The notes below the pieces were generated by a model. That model had not been told where the DNA came from and did no database searches. It saw only the letters and a list, made by a program, of their open reading frames with translations. A stretch of DNA of 64,000 nucleotides from Deltaproteobacteria bacterium (GTDB taxonomy: Bacteria > Bdellovibrionota > Bdellovibrionia > Bdellovibrionales > Bdellovibrionaceae): NCBI GenBank assembly GCA_017302835.1, contig JAFLCC010000006.1, positions 62,001 to 126,000 of the forward strand, in the 5' to 3' direction. Both the position numbers and the translations under genes were made by a program. Positions 9,633-18,095 of the stretch are shown here, in pieces. Every line of letters begins with the position of its first letter. Within the stretch, counting starts at the first letter, position 1.

Positions 9633-9811
9633 AGTTAAATTAGTCATATTTCGAAACATTCATAAAGTGTTCATTGGTGTAAAAAAAAATTAAATAGTTT
9701 TTGTTGAGTTAATAGTTTAGCTTTAATTTAGGGAATGAAATTAGCTAAGGAACGAAACAGCTAATGAATGAAAGCGTAAAATTGTAATTTTATAGATGGG
9801 TTGTTGTTTTA

Positions 9812-10231
9812 ATGGGAAAATTAATGAGGTTTTTACTAAAGGGTTTGAAGTATATTTCGTTTTTAGCAGTCTTGTTTATCATTTTAGTCAGTTATGTGGT
9901 TTACTTTCCCTACATACACAAAAAAACTATTTTTGGATCAGTCAAAGGGGTTAAGCAAATTTTTGAAACCTCTTCTATTGTTTCAATGGGAAATTCAGAT
10001 CCTTCAACGAAACTCACTTCATTTGCCGTTGCGGTACAAGATAAAAGCAGTTTAGAAATTTTCACTGGTTCTACAGAAGATAGACAATGGGGCGTTGTAA
10101 AAGAAGGGCAATGCGTGGAGGCCTACTATTATCCTTACCCTCCATGGAATTTACAAAAAGCAGGCACCTATTACAATGTGAGACTAAAAAGACTCTTTGA
10201 AAATTGTGAGCAAATGGATATGGCAAAATAA
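9812..10231 (+). CDS. Hypothetical membrane-anchored protein
   Basis: A 139-residue protein with one N-terminal membrane helix (about residues 12-31, FLAVLFIILVSYVVYFPYI) and a soluble remainder. The C-terminal half has a compact block (REDRQWGVVKEGQCVEAYYYPYPP is approximated by the D-R-Q-W-G and Y-Y-Y-P-Y-P-P motifs) and two cysteines. No known domain is recognised. It may form a short operon with the gene 30 bases downstream. There is no obvious ribosome-binding site. Function unknown. Confidence 0.6.
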   Translation: MGKLMRFLLKGLKYISFLAVLFIILVSYVVYFPYIHKKTIFGSVKGVKQIFETSSIVSMGNSDPSTKLTSFAVAVQDKSSLEIFTGSTEDRQWGVVKEGQCVEAYYYPYPPWNLQKAGTYYNVRLKRLFENCEQMDMAK

Positions 10232-10261
10232 ATTTTATAATTAAGGCAACAAAGGCGAAAA

Positions 10262-11101
10262 ATGTTTAATAAAGTGTTTATTGATATTGATAAAGAGCTT
10301 TACCATGATATTTCTAGTTCTACGCTTACCCCTGAAGAAATTAAAGCTACGTATAAAAACCTTGTAGACTTTCAACCTTTTTTTGATTTGAATCAGTTTC
10401 TACGAAAAAATAGCACGGTCCCAGACTGGGTTATTTCTCTCTCAATTCAAAGTACAGATAGGATATATGTTTTCACCTATTTCTGTAAGCAAGCACCTAC
10501 TTTTATGCTGAACGAAGTTTTTAATGTCATCACTCAAAGCTCAATTCAACACCAGGGGAATAAGCATCTTATGAACCAGATACTTAACCAGAATGGCTTT
10601 AAAAATTTTGAACAAATTGTAAAAGATGTTTTCTTGCAAGAAATGCAAAATCAACTGACGGAAGATAGGATATCTGACCCAAGTGATCTGTACAAAGATT
10701 ACATGTTTTTATTTCAAAAAACCTTGAATTATGTAAGAAAAATTCAAAACTCTTATTCCGGTGATCACTTAGAATTTAAAGATCTTTATTATGACATTCA
10801 AAATGTAGAAAAATCATTAGCTGATTTAAATTCTGATTTTTTGACCTTGTATTTTCTCAAAATGAAAGAACAGGGCTTGCAAGCTCAATCAGAATGGCGA
10901 GAAGGTTTAAAGTCGTTCATGCCTTTTTTTGAAAAGAAGGTTAATTATCATCTAGAATTACTATCAAGTTATTTTGATAATTATTGCAATAAAAATTTGG
11001 CCCAGGATCAAAATCCTTCTCTGAAGTTACAGGATGATTTTCAGATTGTACTCGTTTATGTTGAAAATTTAAAAGATTGTTTTAAGGGAATAGTCTCGTA
11101 A
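10262..11101 (+). CDS. Hypothetical cytoplasmic protein
   Basis: A 279-residue, mostly helical, acidic protein with no signal peptide or membrane segment. The segment PDWVISLSIQSTDRIYVFTYF is the most hydrophobic part. No catalytic motif or known family is recognised. AAAGGCG lies just upstream of the ATG. It follows the membrane-anchored hypothetical gene by 30 bases and converges on an HD-GYP gene. Function unknown. Confidence 0.6.
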   Translation: MFNKVFIDIDKELYHDISSSTLTPEEIKATYKNLVDFQPFFDLNQFLRKNSTVPDWVISLSIQSTDRIYVFTYFCKQAPTFMLNEVFNVITQSSIQHQGNKHLMNQILNQNGFKNFEQIVKDVFLQEMQNQLTEDRISDPSDLYKDYMFLFQKTLNYVRKIQNSYSGDHLEFKDLYYDIQNVEKSLADLNSDFLTLYFLKMKEQGLQAQSEWREGLKSFMPFFEKKVNYHLELLSSYFDNYCNKNLAQDQNPSLKLQDDFQIVLVYVENLKDCFKGIVS

Positions 11102-11155
11102 ACGCGACTTTGGCTCAAACAGGCACTTGGAAAGATTTTCAAGGTTTTTCTAATA

Positions 11156-12088
11156 TTATTTTATATTTTTTATGATTTCTGCTAACAGTTGAATATGATT
11201 TAGGGGATGAGTCCCCACTCGCTCGATCATCAATTTTTTGGGTGCTTCCAGTTTAGGAACGGATTCGAAGGTGATAAGCCGATCAAGGGTGTTGGCGCTA
11301 GAGACAATAATGGATAGGGGATCCAATTGTTTTTCCTTTAATTTATTGGGGAAACCACTTCCATCAATATGTTCTTCGTGCTCATTGATAATCGTTGTCA
11401 CCAATTGATCAAAATGGTTTTTGTCCTTGACTCGCTCTGCCCCTTTTTTGGGGTGCTGTTTGTAGATAGCTAATTCCTCTGGAGTCAAGAGGTTGAGTGG
11501 TTGGGCGACATTAATATTCGATTCGTGATGTCCAATATCATGTAAAAGTCCACCCAACGTAAGAAGTTGGGTTTTTTGTGGATCTGTGATCTTTAATTTT
11601 TGCGCCAAAGAAATAGCATAAGTGGCGACAGCGACTCCGTGATGAGCCAGGTTTTTATCACTGTTTTCTATATTTAAAACAGCGTTTGCCGCTGCTGAAT
11701 TTTTCATCATAAATTCTACGTATTTTCCAGCAGCATCTTTAGTTTCAAAATAAGCTTCTTTGTTTTCTGGTCGCTCAAAGACTTCTTCGACATTGGATTG
11801 CTGTTGTCCCTGAATGATTTCAGCACGGGTGCTGATATCTTTTTTTGAGTTGGAATCATAGGCAGACTCGATATTTGTTTTTAAATATTCACGGTAATTG
11901 GATTCATCTTCACTAAGAATAAACATTTTTTTTAATTTTTTATCTTTTAGCCGTTTAAGTCGCTGCCCCTCAAAACTATCTCCTCGACGAAGATAGAGAA
12001 CAAACTTGTCGTTAATTTTCACATAAGCATCGAAGCTTATTTTCTGATCTCCTCTGAGGGTACCGACTCTAATTGAAACATGGTTCAT
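11156..12088 (-). CDS. HD-GYP domain protein (putative c-di-GMP phosphodiesterase)
   Basis: A 310-residue protein. Residues 1-100 form a small N-terminal domain (KINDKFVLYLRRGDSFEGQ) also seen in the HD-GYP protein at 14511-15935. The C-terminal half is HD-GYP: LLHDIGHHESN, KQHPKKGAERV, and NEHEEHIDGSGFP (GSGFP in place of GxGYP). The usual VxD ahead of the last helix is SSANTLDRL, so one metal ligand position is Asn. HD-GYP proteins hydrolyse c-di-GMP to pGpG or GMP; whether this one is active is uncertain. It is divergent from the gene at 12147, with a 9-bp dyad between them. Confidence 0.85.
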   Translation of the reverse strand: MNHVSIRVGTLRGDQKISFDAYVKINDKFVLYLRRGDSFEGQRLKRLKDKKLKKMFILSEDESNYREYLKTNIESAYDSNSKKDISTRAEIIQGQQQSNVEEVFERPENKEAYFETKDAAGKYVEFMMKNSAAANAVLNIENSDKNLAHHGVAVATYAISLAQKLKITDPQKTQLLTLGGLLHDIGHHESNINVAQPLNLLTPEELAIYKQHPKKGAERVKDKNHFDQLVTTIINEHEEHIDGSGFPNKLKEKQLDPLSIIVSSANTLDRLITFESVPKLEAPKKLMIERVGTHPLNHIQLLAEIIKNIK

Positions 12089-12106
12089 AGTTATAAATCC
12101 CTTACA

Positions 12107-12126
12107 ATATCCTTGTTCAAGGATAT
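12107..12126. repeat. Inverted repeat between divergent genes
   Basis: Arms ATATCCTTG (12107-12115) and CAAGGATAT (12118-12126) with a TT centre. It overlaps the predicted -35 region of the rightward promoter, so it could be an operator for the divergent HD-GYP and HPt-like genes. Inference from position only. Confidence 0.4.
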
Positions 12127-12140
12127 GAATATGTTAGAAT
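12113..12140 (+). promoter_or_regulatory. Predicted sigma70-type promoter for the HPt-like gene
   Basis: TTGTTC (12113-12118), a 16-base spacer, and TAGAAT (12135-12140). The start codon at 12147 is only 6 bases beyond the -10 box and no ribosome-binding site is present, so the transcript would be leaderless. Confidence 0.4.
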
Positions 12141-12146
12141 CATTTT

Positions 12147-12656
12147 ATGACATTAGATATTGAAATCTTAAATGATTTTATTTCAGAATCCAAATCTTTA
12201 ATTGAAATCAGTCTAGAAACATTGTCCGAAATTGAAGAGGATCCAAGCCTTCGAAAGAAACTGGCTGAGTATGGAAATAGTATTGATAGAATCATGGGTG
12301 GAGCCAAAAATTTAGCCCTCATGGCAGATGGAAATCATCCATTGAATTTTGTCGCCGACTATGCCGCCTTATGCAAAGCCGTAGGGTATAAGGCATCCCA
12401 GCTAGACAATAACCCTCAATTTTATTTTGTTTGTGTTGCTTTATTATTAGATGCAACCGAAACAATGTTAGAAATGCTGAATCATTTGCATGATGAAACT
12501 CATTCCTTTAAAAACTATATTTCAGAGACGTTTTTAGAAAGGTTGAAATGGGTGTCTGAACAGTTTGGTAAGGAATATCGGGAGACCGTTGGTGATAAAG
12601 GCTTGGCACAGAATGAAATTGATGACCTGTTAAAAAAACTTGGACTTGGAGTCTAG
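12147..12656 (+). CDS. HPt-like protein lacking the phospho-histidine, with a FliM-like C-terminal peptide
   Basis: A 169-residue helical protein. Residues 12-60 resemble the HPt (P1) helix pair of CheA: IEISLETLSEIEEDP, then NSIDRIMGGAKNLAL where HPt domains have H-T-I-K-G-G-A. The position of the phosphorylated His is Asp here, so phosphotransfer is unlikely. The last 17 residues (AQNEIDDLLKKLG) resemble the N-terminal CheY-binding peptide of FliM (LSQAEIDALL). A role as a CheY-binding scaffold is inference. The start has no ribosome-binding site. Its stop codon overlaps the GTG start of the next gene by one base (TAGTG), indicating coupled translation. Confidence 0.6.
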   Translation: MTLDIEILNDFISESKSLIEISLETLSEIEEDPSLRKKLAEYGNSIDRIMGGAKNLALMADGNHPLNFVADYAALCKAVGYKASQLDNNPQFYFVCVALLLDATETMLEMLNHLHDETHSFKNYISETFLERLKWVSEQFGKEYRETVGDKGLAQNEIDDLLKKLGLGV

Positions 12657-13852
12657 TGGAAAAAGATCTGACTCCCTTTTTGAAAGGGGGAGAGTCCTAC
12701 AACTTGGCCAATGAAATAATTCAAACTTTGATCCTACGGGGATATAAATCGTATTTTGCTGGCGGTTGTGTTCGGGATGCTATTATTGGAAAAAGTTACC
12801 ATGACTTAGACATCGTGACCGAAGCCCTTCCTGAGCAGATTGAAAAATTATTTTTTGGAAGAACCATTCCCGTAGGAAAAAAGTTTGGGATTATCATTGT
12901 TCATCAAAAGGGAATAAATGTAGAAGTGGCCACCTTTCGTAAAGATGGAAACTATATTGATGGAAGACGCCCAGATCATATTGACTATGGCAATGAAAGT
13001 GAAGATGCCAGGCGAAGAGACTTTACTATCAATGCCCTTTTTTATGATCCGATTCGACATCAAATTATTGATCATGTAGGCGGCTTAAAGGATATAGAGA
13101 GAAAAGTCATCCAAACAGTAGGGAAGCCAGAAATAAGATTTCAAGAAGATTATTTGAGAGTTTTAAGATTATTTAGACTCGCTGAAAATTTGCATTTTAG
13201 TATTGAGCCTAAGACGCTTAGCTCTGCTCAAAATTTATTTTATCAACTAGATAAGCTTTCTTCAGAAAGAAAAAGGGATGAGCTTTTCAAATCTTTTTTC
13301 AGGGTGAAAAATCAATATCAAGTGGTGTTAAATTATCAAAAATACGGGCTTTGGAAGGTCTACTTTAATCAGACAGAATTATTTGTACCCGAAGTTTTCT
13401 TTATACATCCTTGCAATGAAGAAATCTCATTATTGTGCTCGCTGTTATGGAATATTGATGACTATAAAAAGGTGCTTAAAAGTTTAAAATTAAGTTCTAA
13501 GCAAGAAACTTTTATCACTAAAGTTTTAAAAATGAAATCACAGATTCATAAAATTCTTGAAAATGAAGAAGGCGAAAAACGATTTTTATGTCTTACCAAA
13601 GAATTTAGATTGCTTATGAAAATGATGATGACTATTGATCCTGGAAATTTAGAAGTGGCAAGGTTATGGAGTTGGTGTCAAGTCTACGATAAAAATCCCC
13701 CGAAACCATTATTGGCAGGTTCAGACCTTGTTGACTTTTTCCAAGGTAAAGAGTTGGGATTTGCATTAGATCTTGTCTTTAAGGAGCAATTGATTCAGAA
13801 TTGGCGGGAAAAAGAGCTGGCCTTGAGCTGGTTGCTGAAACAAAAAAAATAG
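12656..13852 (+). CDS. CCA-adding enzyme / poly(A) polymerase family nucleotidyltransferase
   Basis: A class II nucleotidyltransferase of 398 residues. Visible motifs are YFAGGCVRDAIIG (GG motif), HDLDIVTEA (catalytic DxD), RRPDH, ARRRDFTINALFYDP, and FQEDYLRVLRLFRLAENL. It adds CCA to tRNA 3' ends or poly(A) to RNA; the two activities cannot be told apart from sequence alone. The HD domain of some CCA enzymes is absent. The start is GTG at 12656. It lies in a likely operon with the preceding HPt-like gene and the RDD gene seven bases downstream. Confidence 0.88.
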   Translation: MEKDLTPFLKGGESYNLANEIIQTLILRGYKSYFAGGCVRDAIIGKSYHDLDIVTEALPEQIEKLFFGRTIPVGKKFGIIIVHQKGINVEVATFRKDGNYIDGRRPDHIDYGNESEDARRRDFTINALFYDPIRHQIIDHVGGLKDIERKVIQTVGKPEIRFQEDYLRVLRLFRLAENLHFSIEPKTLSSAQNLFYQLDKLSSERKRDELFKSFFRVKNQYQVVLNYQKYGLWKVYFNQTELFVPEVFFIHPCNEEISLLCSLLWNIDDYKKVLKSLKLSSKQETFITKVLKMKSQIHKILENEEGEKRFLCLTKEFRLLMKMMMTIDPGNLEVARLWSWCQVYDKNPPKPLLAGSDLVDFFQGKELGFALDLVFKEQLIQNWREKELALSWLLKQKK

Positions 13853-13859
13853 AGGTATC

Positions 13860-14480
13860 ATGTATTATTTCCCTTCTACCTGGAAAAGACTTTTGGCTCG
13901 ATTCATCGATAGTGGTGTCATTTTCATTTTACAATTACCTGTGATATATCTTTTTTTTATAGATTTCCTTCGAACCGAAGAGGTGAAAATTCATTGGGCT
14001 CATGTTGTTTATTTTTTTGCTGTTCGAATTTCCTATGAGACCTTTTCTGTCGCTTTTTTTTCTGCAACTATTGGAAAAAAACAGATGGGATTGACCGTCA
14101 TTAGCAGAAATAACTTCGTTGGAGACAAGCAGGTTCATTTGGATCAAGCTTTTTTAAGATCCTTGGTCAGCCAATTGAGTTTGATTTTTGGTTGGTCGCT
14201 ATTTGTAACCGCTTTTTTAAAATATAATCGAACTCATATTGCTGACTGGGTTGCAGACACCCAAGTTTTAAGCAAGACACCACAAAGTGTCCGTCCCAAA
14301 ATCAGATGGGTATTGGCATTTGGATTTATTTTCATTTTCTTATCGAGCTCTGTAAAAAACACAGTAATGACGCTGGATTATTTAGAATGGAAAAATCCCT
14401 ATCTCTATGTTCAAAAAAACTATGTTAAAAAATTGATAAATCAATTCAATCTCGATATCGAAGTGAGTGAAGACTTTTGA
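13860..14480 (+). CDS. RDD family membrane protein
   Basis: A 206-residue inner-membrane protein. The N-terminal STWKRLLARFIDS carries the Arg...Asp pattern that names RDD proteins. Membrane helices lie at about 16-33, 45-65, 95-115 and 145-160. RDD members are linked to sodium/proton transport in a few cases, but most are uncharacterised. GAGGT lies directly upstream of the ATG, and the gene follows the CCA/poly(A) polymerase gene by seven bases, so they are probably co-transcribed. Confidence 0.82.
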   Translation: MYYFPSTWKRLLARFIDSGVIFILQLPVIYLFFIDFLRTEEVKIHWAHVVYFFAVRISYETFSVAFFSATIGKKQMGLTVISRNNFVGDKQVHLDQAFLRSLVSQLSLIFGWSLFVTAFLKYNRTHIADWVADTQVLSKTPQSVRPKIRWVLAFGFIFIFLSSSVKNTVMTLDYLEWKNPYLYVQKNYVKKLINQFNLDIEVSEDF

Positions 14481-14510
14481 AACGCGCTCACAGAGCCCAT
14501 TTAAAGCTTC

Positions 14511-15935
14511 TCAAGAGCGCTCAGAAGGCCCTTTGGCACACTTGGCTAGTGCCAAAATGGTGTTCAAATCAATAGGTAATTTGTTAGACATGGCTTTTTC
14601 TTTCATTTCCTCAACAACCAAGGCTGGATTCTTATTGATTTGCTCTTGTTGATAACAGGTAAGAGCTTGAAACTCATAGGCGACCCGGATAATTTTACTC
14701 AAAGATTGAACTTTTTCTCCAATTTTTTTCTTTGGAAAACCAGAGCCATCAAGATTAACTCGGTGTTCAAGGATGGTGTCGGAAACATCAGGAGGAAGCG
14801 GAACTTTTTTTCCCTTGATCATTAAAACGGATTTATCTGGATAGGTATAATAAATAGACTCATCAGAGCTTGAGAGTTCACTTGGACTCATATTGACATC
14901 AATATTATCAATATAAGAGAGACCAATATTATGGAGAAGTCCGGCAAGGGCTAAGGATTCAATTTTTTCTTTATTAAAGCCAACAATATTTCCAATGTGG
15001 GCAGAATATATACAAAGGTTGATGGCATCGCTATAAAATGTTCTGACTTCACCAGTGAACTTGACCATTTCTAAATAGGATTCTCTGGGGGAGTAATCAT
15101 CCAATAAACGATATTCTTGCAAAATTTCCTTGCATCGGTCAAAAATATTTCTTCCAGCTTTAAAATCGTTGACTTCCTGATTGAAGAATTCGCCCATAAT
15201 TAAAAAAATCAATTTTTTGGTTTTTAAACTTTTTTCGGTGAGGGCGACGGGGCGTTCGATATTTGAAAAAGTTTGGGCCGTTCGAGCGTATTCAAAAAAG
15301 TCCTTTTTTTCAGTCTTTTTAAAATATATTTTTTGATGAGTCTCTTCTAGCTTTTTAATCTTTGCCTCATCAAGGCGAGTCCCTTTTTTTCTATAAAGTA
15401 TTGTTTTATGATTGTTAGGTAAGTGAAAAAAAACATCAAAATTAAGATCTAATTCAGGGCTAATATCCTTATAAGAAATCACATTTAAAGCGACTATCGG
15501 AATGTTGTTTCCTTGAAAATCATAGGGAATTACTTCTAATAATAAATCAATGACAAATTCTTTATCGTAATTAATATGAATAATGTGATTAGTCCCATTT
15601 TTTTTAAGAATTTCGAAATTTAAAGGAACCTTGTTTGTGTGGAAAACAATTAAGGGGATTTTTGGGAAGCTCATTTTTAAGGTTTGTGCCCATTCGGCAA
15701 CGGCGGGTTGTCCAAGGTTTCCATCCACTAGGAACAAATAGGGTATGATTTTATCTTGAGACAATTCTACAAACTTTGAAATATCATTTTGAATATTGTA
15801 CTCAAAATCATTAAAGTCTTCTAGGAACTTTTTCATTTTATCAATAAAATAGGTTTCTTTAGAGACAATTAAAACACTCTTCTTGGTTTTTTCAATATTT
15901 TCATTTTCAAAAAGAGTGTCGTCGTTATTTTCCAT
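14511..15935 (-). CDS. Receiver-like / degenerate HD-GYP protein
   Basis: A 474-residue protein. Residues 15-140 resemble a receiver domain (VLIVSKETYFIDKMKKFLED, then FLVDGNLGQPAVAEWA). A small domain with ILYRKKGTRLDEAKIKKLEE follows, as in the HD-GYP protein at 11156. The C-terminal HD-GYP domain looks catalytically dead: HD is HN (LLHNIG), the Hxx-G helix has Tyr for His (YYTYPDKS), HHE is EHR, and VxDxFD is VAYEFQAL; GSGFP is kept. It may bind c-di-GMP or act as a scaffold. The start is set at ATG 15935, 17 bases after the cheX stop; a TTG at 15995 would overlap cheX. It is third in the cheY-cheX operon. Confidence 0.82.
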   Translation of the reverse strand: MENNDDTLFENENIEKTKKSVLIVSKETYFIDKMKKFLEDFNDFEYNIQNDISKFVELSQDKIIPYLFLVDGNLGQPAVAEWAQTLKMSFPKIPLIVFHTNKVPLNFEILKKNGTNHIIHINYDKEFVIDLLLEVIPYDFQGNNIPIVALNVISYKDISPELDLNFDVFFHLPNNHKTILYRKKGTRLDEAKIKKLEETHQKIYFKKTEKKDFFEYARTAQTFSNIERPVALTEKSLKTKKLIFLIMGEFFNQEVNDFKAGRNIFDRCKEILQEYRLLDDYSPRESYLEMVKFTGEVRTFYSDAINLCIYSAHIGNIVGFNKEKIESLALAGLLHNIGLSYIDNIDVNMSPSELSSSDESIYYTYPDKSVLMIKGKKVPLPPDVSDTILEHRVNLDGSGFPKKKIGEKVQSLSKIIRVAYEFQALTCYQQEQINKNPALVVEEMKEKAMSNKLPIDLNTILALAKCAKGPSERS

Positions 15936-15951
15936 TTCTTCATTATATGTA

Positions 15952-16446
15952 TTAGGAAATAGATATTTCAATAAAGAATTCAGATTCGTTGGCAAGCTTG
16001 AACGGAATAATTAAAGTAGCTGACTTTGTATGATGTAACATAACAAACTGACCTTTGATAACTGTAGGGATCGCCATTTCAAAGCTATAACCCATTTCAT
16101 TAAGAGAGGCCTTCGCGCTTCCATAAATCATGTTCGTTAACTCTCCGACAGCATCGTGAACCTCATCAGTAATGTCAGGATACTTTTCACCGAGCATATT
16201 TTCTAATATCAGAAGAATTGATGCTTTAGGGAAACTAAGAGTGAGTGTTGCTTTCCAATCATTAGAGACCAGCCCAACGACCCCAGCAATTTCTCCCCTG
16301 GCAGCAAATTTAGGTTCTACAAAAGGTTTCCCTAAAGTCACCGTGGTATTTGCCATCGTTTGTAAAGTTTTTGAAACTCCGTCAACAAATGAATTGATTA
16401 AACGTTTATCTAAAAGTGGATTTTGTAATTTAGGTGCTGCAGACAT
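15952..16446 (-). CDS. cheX: CheX-like CheY-P phosphatase
   Basis: A 164-residue CheX/CheC-family protein. The active-site helix carries the conserved E...N pair in AVGELTNMIYGSAKASL, and the GVVGLVSNDWKATLTLSFP sheet segment fits the fold. CheX dephosphorylates CheY-P. AAGGAG stands 7 bases before the ATG. It lies 13 bases after cheY and just before the degenerate HD-GYP gene, so regulator and phosphatase are co-expressed. Confidence 0.9.
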   Translation of the reverse strand: MSAAPKLQNPLLDKRLINSFVDGVSKTLQTMANTTVTLGKPFVEPKFAARGEIAGVVGLVSNDWKATLTLSFPKASILLILENMLGEKYPDITDEVHDAVGELTNMIYGSAKASLNEMGYSFEMAIPTVIKGQFVMLHHTKSATLIIPFKLANESEFFIEISIS

Positions 16447-16459
16447 AGAATCTCCTTAG

Positions 16460-16879
16460 TTATGAAGCTTTTGCAGCTTGGTTAGTTTTTTCAAAAACTC
16501 GTTCCAGTTTTTGTTTTAAAATGGCTGCATTGAAAGGCTTGACAACATAGTCAGATACTCCGGCCTTGGCGGCCTCTAAGATCTGTTTTTGTTCACTTTC
16601 TGCAGTGACAAGCATAAATGGGAGATTCGCAAACCGAGCATCTGCTTTGCATGTTTTGAGCAAGTCGATACCCAGCATTTTTGGCATGTTCCAATCAGAA
16701 ATTACAAATTGAAATGGCTGACCTTGTCCATGGGCCTGTTGAATCAATGGCCACGCTGTCGCGCCATCATCAGCTTCTTCAACTTGGGTGTAACCCAGTT
16801 CTGAAAGGATTTTGCGAATAATCTTTCTCATCGTTGCAAAATCATCAATAACTAAAAATTTTGTATTTGGGGGGAACAT
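16460..16879 (-). CDS. cheY: CheY-like response regulator
   Basis: A single receiver domain of 139 residues: FLVIDDFATMRK (acidic pair), FVISDWNMPKMLGIDLL (phosphorylated Asp), LVTAES (Thr switch), VVKPFNAAIL (Lys). The SDWNMP sequence is typical of chemotaxis CheY. AGGAG precedes the ATG. It is the first gene of a three-gene operon with cheX and an HD-GYP protein. No CheA, CheW or receptor gene is nearby. Confidence 0.93.
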   Translation of the reverse strand: MFPPNTKFLVIDDFATMRKIIRKILSELGYTQVEEADDGATAWPLIQQAHGQGQPFQFVISDWNMPKMLGIDLLKTCKADARFANLPFMLVTAESEQKQILEAAKAGVSDYVVKPFNAAILKQKLERVFEKTNQAAKAS

Positions 16880-17209
16880 ACCTACACTCCTATTATGTTT
16901 TATGTTAATTCATATGGATTTAATTTCCTATCGGTCTAGTTTTTAAAAACTGGAGTCCTGTATCCTTGCATCAAAAAAAAAAGTTAGGCAGACTTAGACT
17001 CAGGTGGTGTGTTCCAAAACAAAAATCGTGAAGATCTAAGACGAAAATCTTAATTGATTTTGACACCAAACAGAGAGATGCTCATCCAGGACGGGTGTTG
17101 TGTTTAAATGTTGGACAAAAAAAATAAGATCAAAGGCTTAATAAGATTAACCGATAGTTTTGGGGCAAAGGTCTAATGAATAACAACAATTTAGCGGGAG
17201 GGAGCAAGG
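16880..17209. other. Intergenic region between divergent cheY and LuxR-type gene
   Basis: 330 bases without a gene. It holds the leader of cheY on the left and of the HTH gene on the right. No convincing promoter, RNA or repeat was recognised beyond short A-runs. Confidence 0.5.
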
Positions 17210-17614
17210 ATGCTCAGAGATACATTAATACAAAAGGGACTTTCTAATAGGGAAGCCGAAGTTGGCGAACTCGTTTCAAAGGGTTTATCAAACAAGGAAG
17301 TAGCCAACCAATTATTCGTTACTGAAAAAACAGTAAAGTTTCATTTAACAAACATTTATAAGAAGATGTCTGTTAAATCAAGAGCTCAGCTGATCGTATG
17401 GTGCTTACCACACCTTGGTTATATTGAGGCAGAAAATAGAGTTGAAAACAATGCGGCTATTCAAACGCAAAATGTTTCTTCTCAGTTTAATGTTCAGGCG
17501 ACTCAGACCATTCCAGCTGGAAATTCAACGGTAGCTGCTCCGACGCTTCCAGCATCTCCGAGTCAGCTAAATAGGAACTCTGGGAACTCTGATATCGGTG
17601 CCATGGGAATTTAA
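17210..17614 (+). CDS. Small LuxR/GerE-type HTH protein
   Basis: A 134-residue protein. Residues 8-65 are a complete LuxR-type helix-turn-helix (LSNREAEVGELVSKGLSNKEVANQLFVTEKTVKFHLTNIYKKM in outline, with the conserved E-V...L...G.SNKE.A..L..T..TVK.H...I..K pattern). There is no receiver or ligand domain. The C-terminal 55 residues are a Gln/Ala/Pro/Ser-rich, probably disordered tail. It likely binds DNA as a dimer like GerE. A strong GGGAGGG site precedes the ATG. Target genes unknown. Confidence 0.85.
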   Translation: MLRDTLIQKGLSNREAEVGELVSKGLSNKEVANQLFVTEKTVKFHLTNIYKKMSVKSRAQLIVWCLPHLGYIEAENRVENNAAIQTQNVSSQFNVQATQTIPAGNSTVAAPTLPASPSQLNRNSGNSDIGAMGI

Positions 17615-17666
17615 TTTGCTACTTGGGTTGTAGTGTTGAAAAAATCATTATGACCCAATTCCTCTT

Positions 17667-18071
17667 CTAAGGAAGAAGTTTAATCTTAATTTCGTCAACT
17701 TTATCTTCGGGTTTGTTTTTTAATTTAAGAAATAAATGGTCCCCTTTGAGCGGGGTTGTGGTTGTAAAATAATCGCTTTTTCTTTGTAAGGTGAGTTTTT
17801 TCTCGTTTTCGCCAATAAATAAAGAGGCTTCAATGCTGAGATTATCAATTTTAATTCTTGCAGCCTCTTTACCCAAAATATAAAATTTTGATGATTTATC
17901 TCCTGGAACAATCGTAACTGTAAATAAATTTCCAGACTGTTTTAAATGGTTTATATCCTTTGGGTCAGGGCTACTTGTGGCATTTGGATCCATTGGATTT
18001 TGCGACCAAGCAAAAGTACCAAGGCCGATAAACCCAGTAATTAGAAAAAGAAAAATTATTTTTTTTAACAT
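17667..18071 (-). CDS. Hypothetical secreted protein
   Basis: A 134-residue protein with an N-terminal signal peptide (hydrophobic residues 5-20, probable cut near FAWSQ). The mature part is lysine-rich and predicted to be beta-rich (FTVTIVPGDKSSKFYILGKEAARIKI). No known domain. AAAGGAG precedes the ATG. It sits 24 bases downstream of argR on the same strand and may be read with it. Confidence 0.6.
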   Translation of the reverse strand: MLKKIIFLFLITGFIGLGTFAWSQNPMDPNATSSPDPKDINHLKQSGNLFTVTIVPGDKSSKFYILGKEAARIKIDNLSIEASLFIGENEKKLTLQRKSDYFTTTTPLKGDHLFLKLKNKPEDKVDEIKIKLLP

Positions 18072-18095
18072 AAAAAACTCCTTTGAATCTACTTT

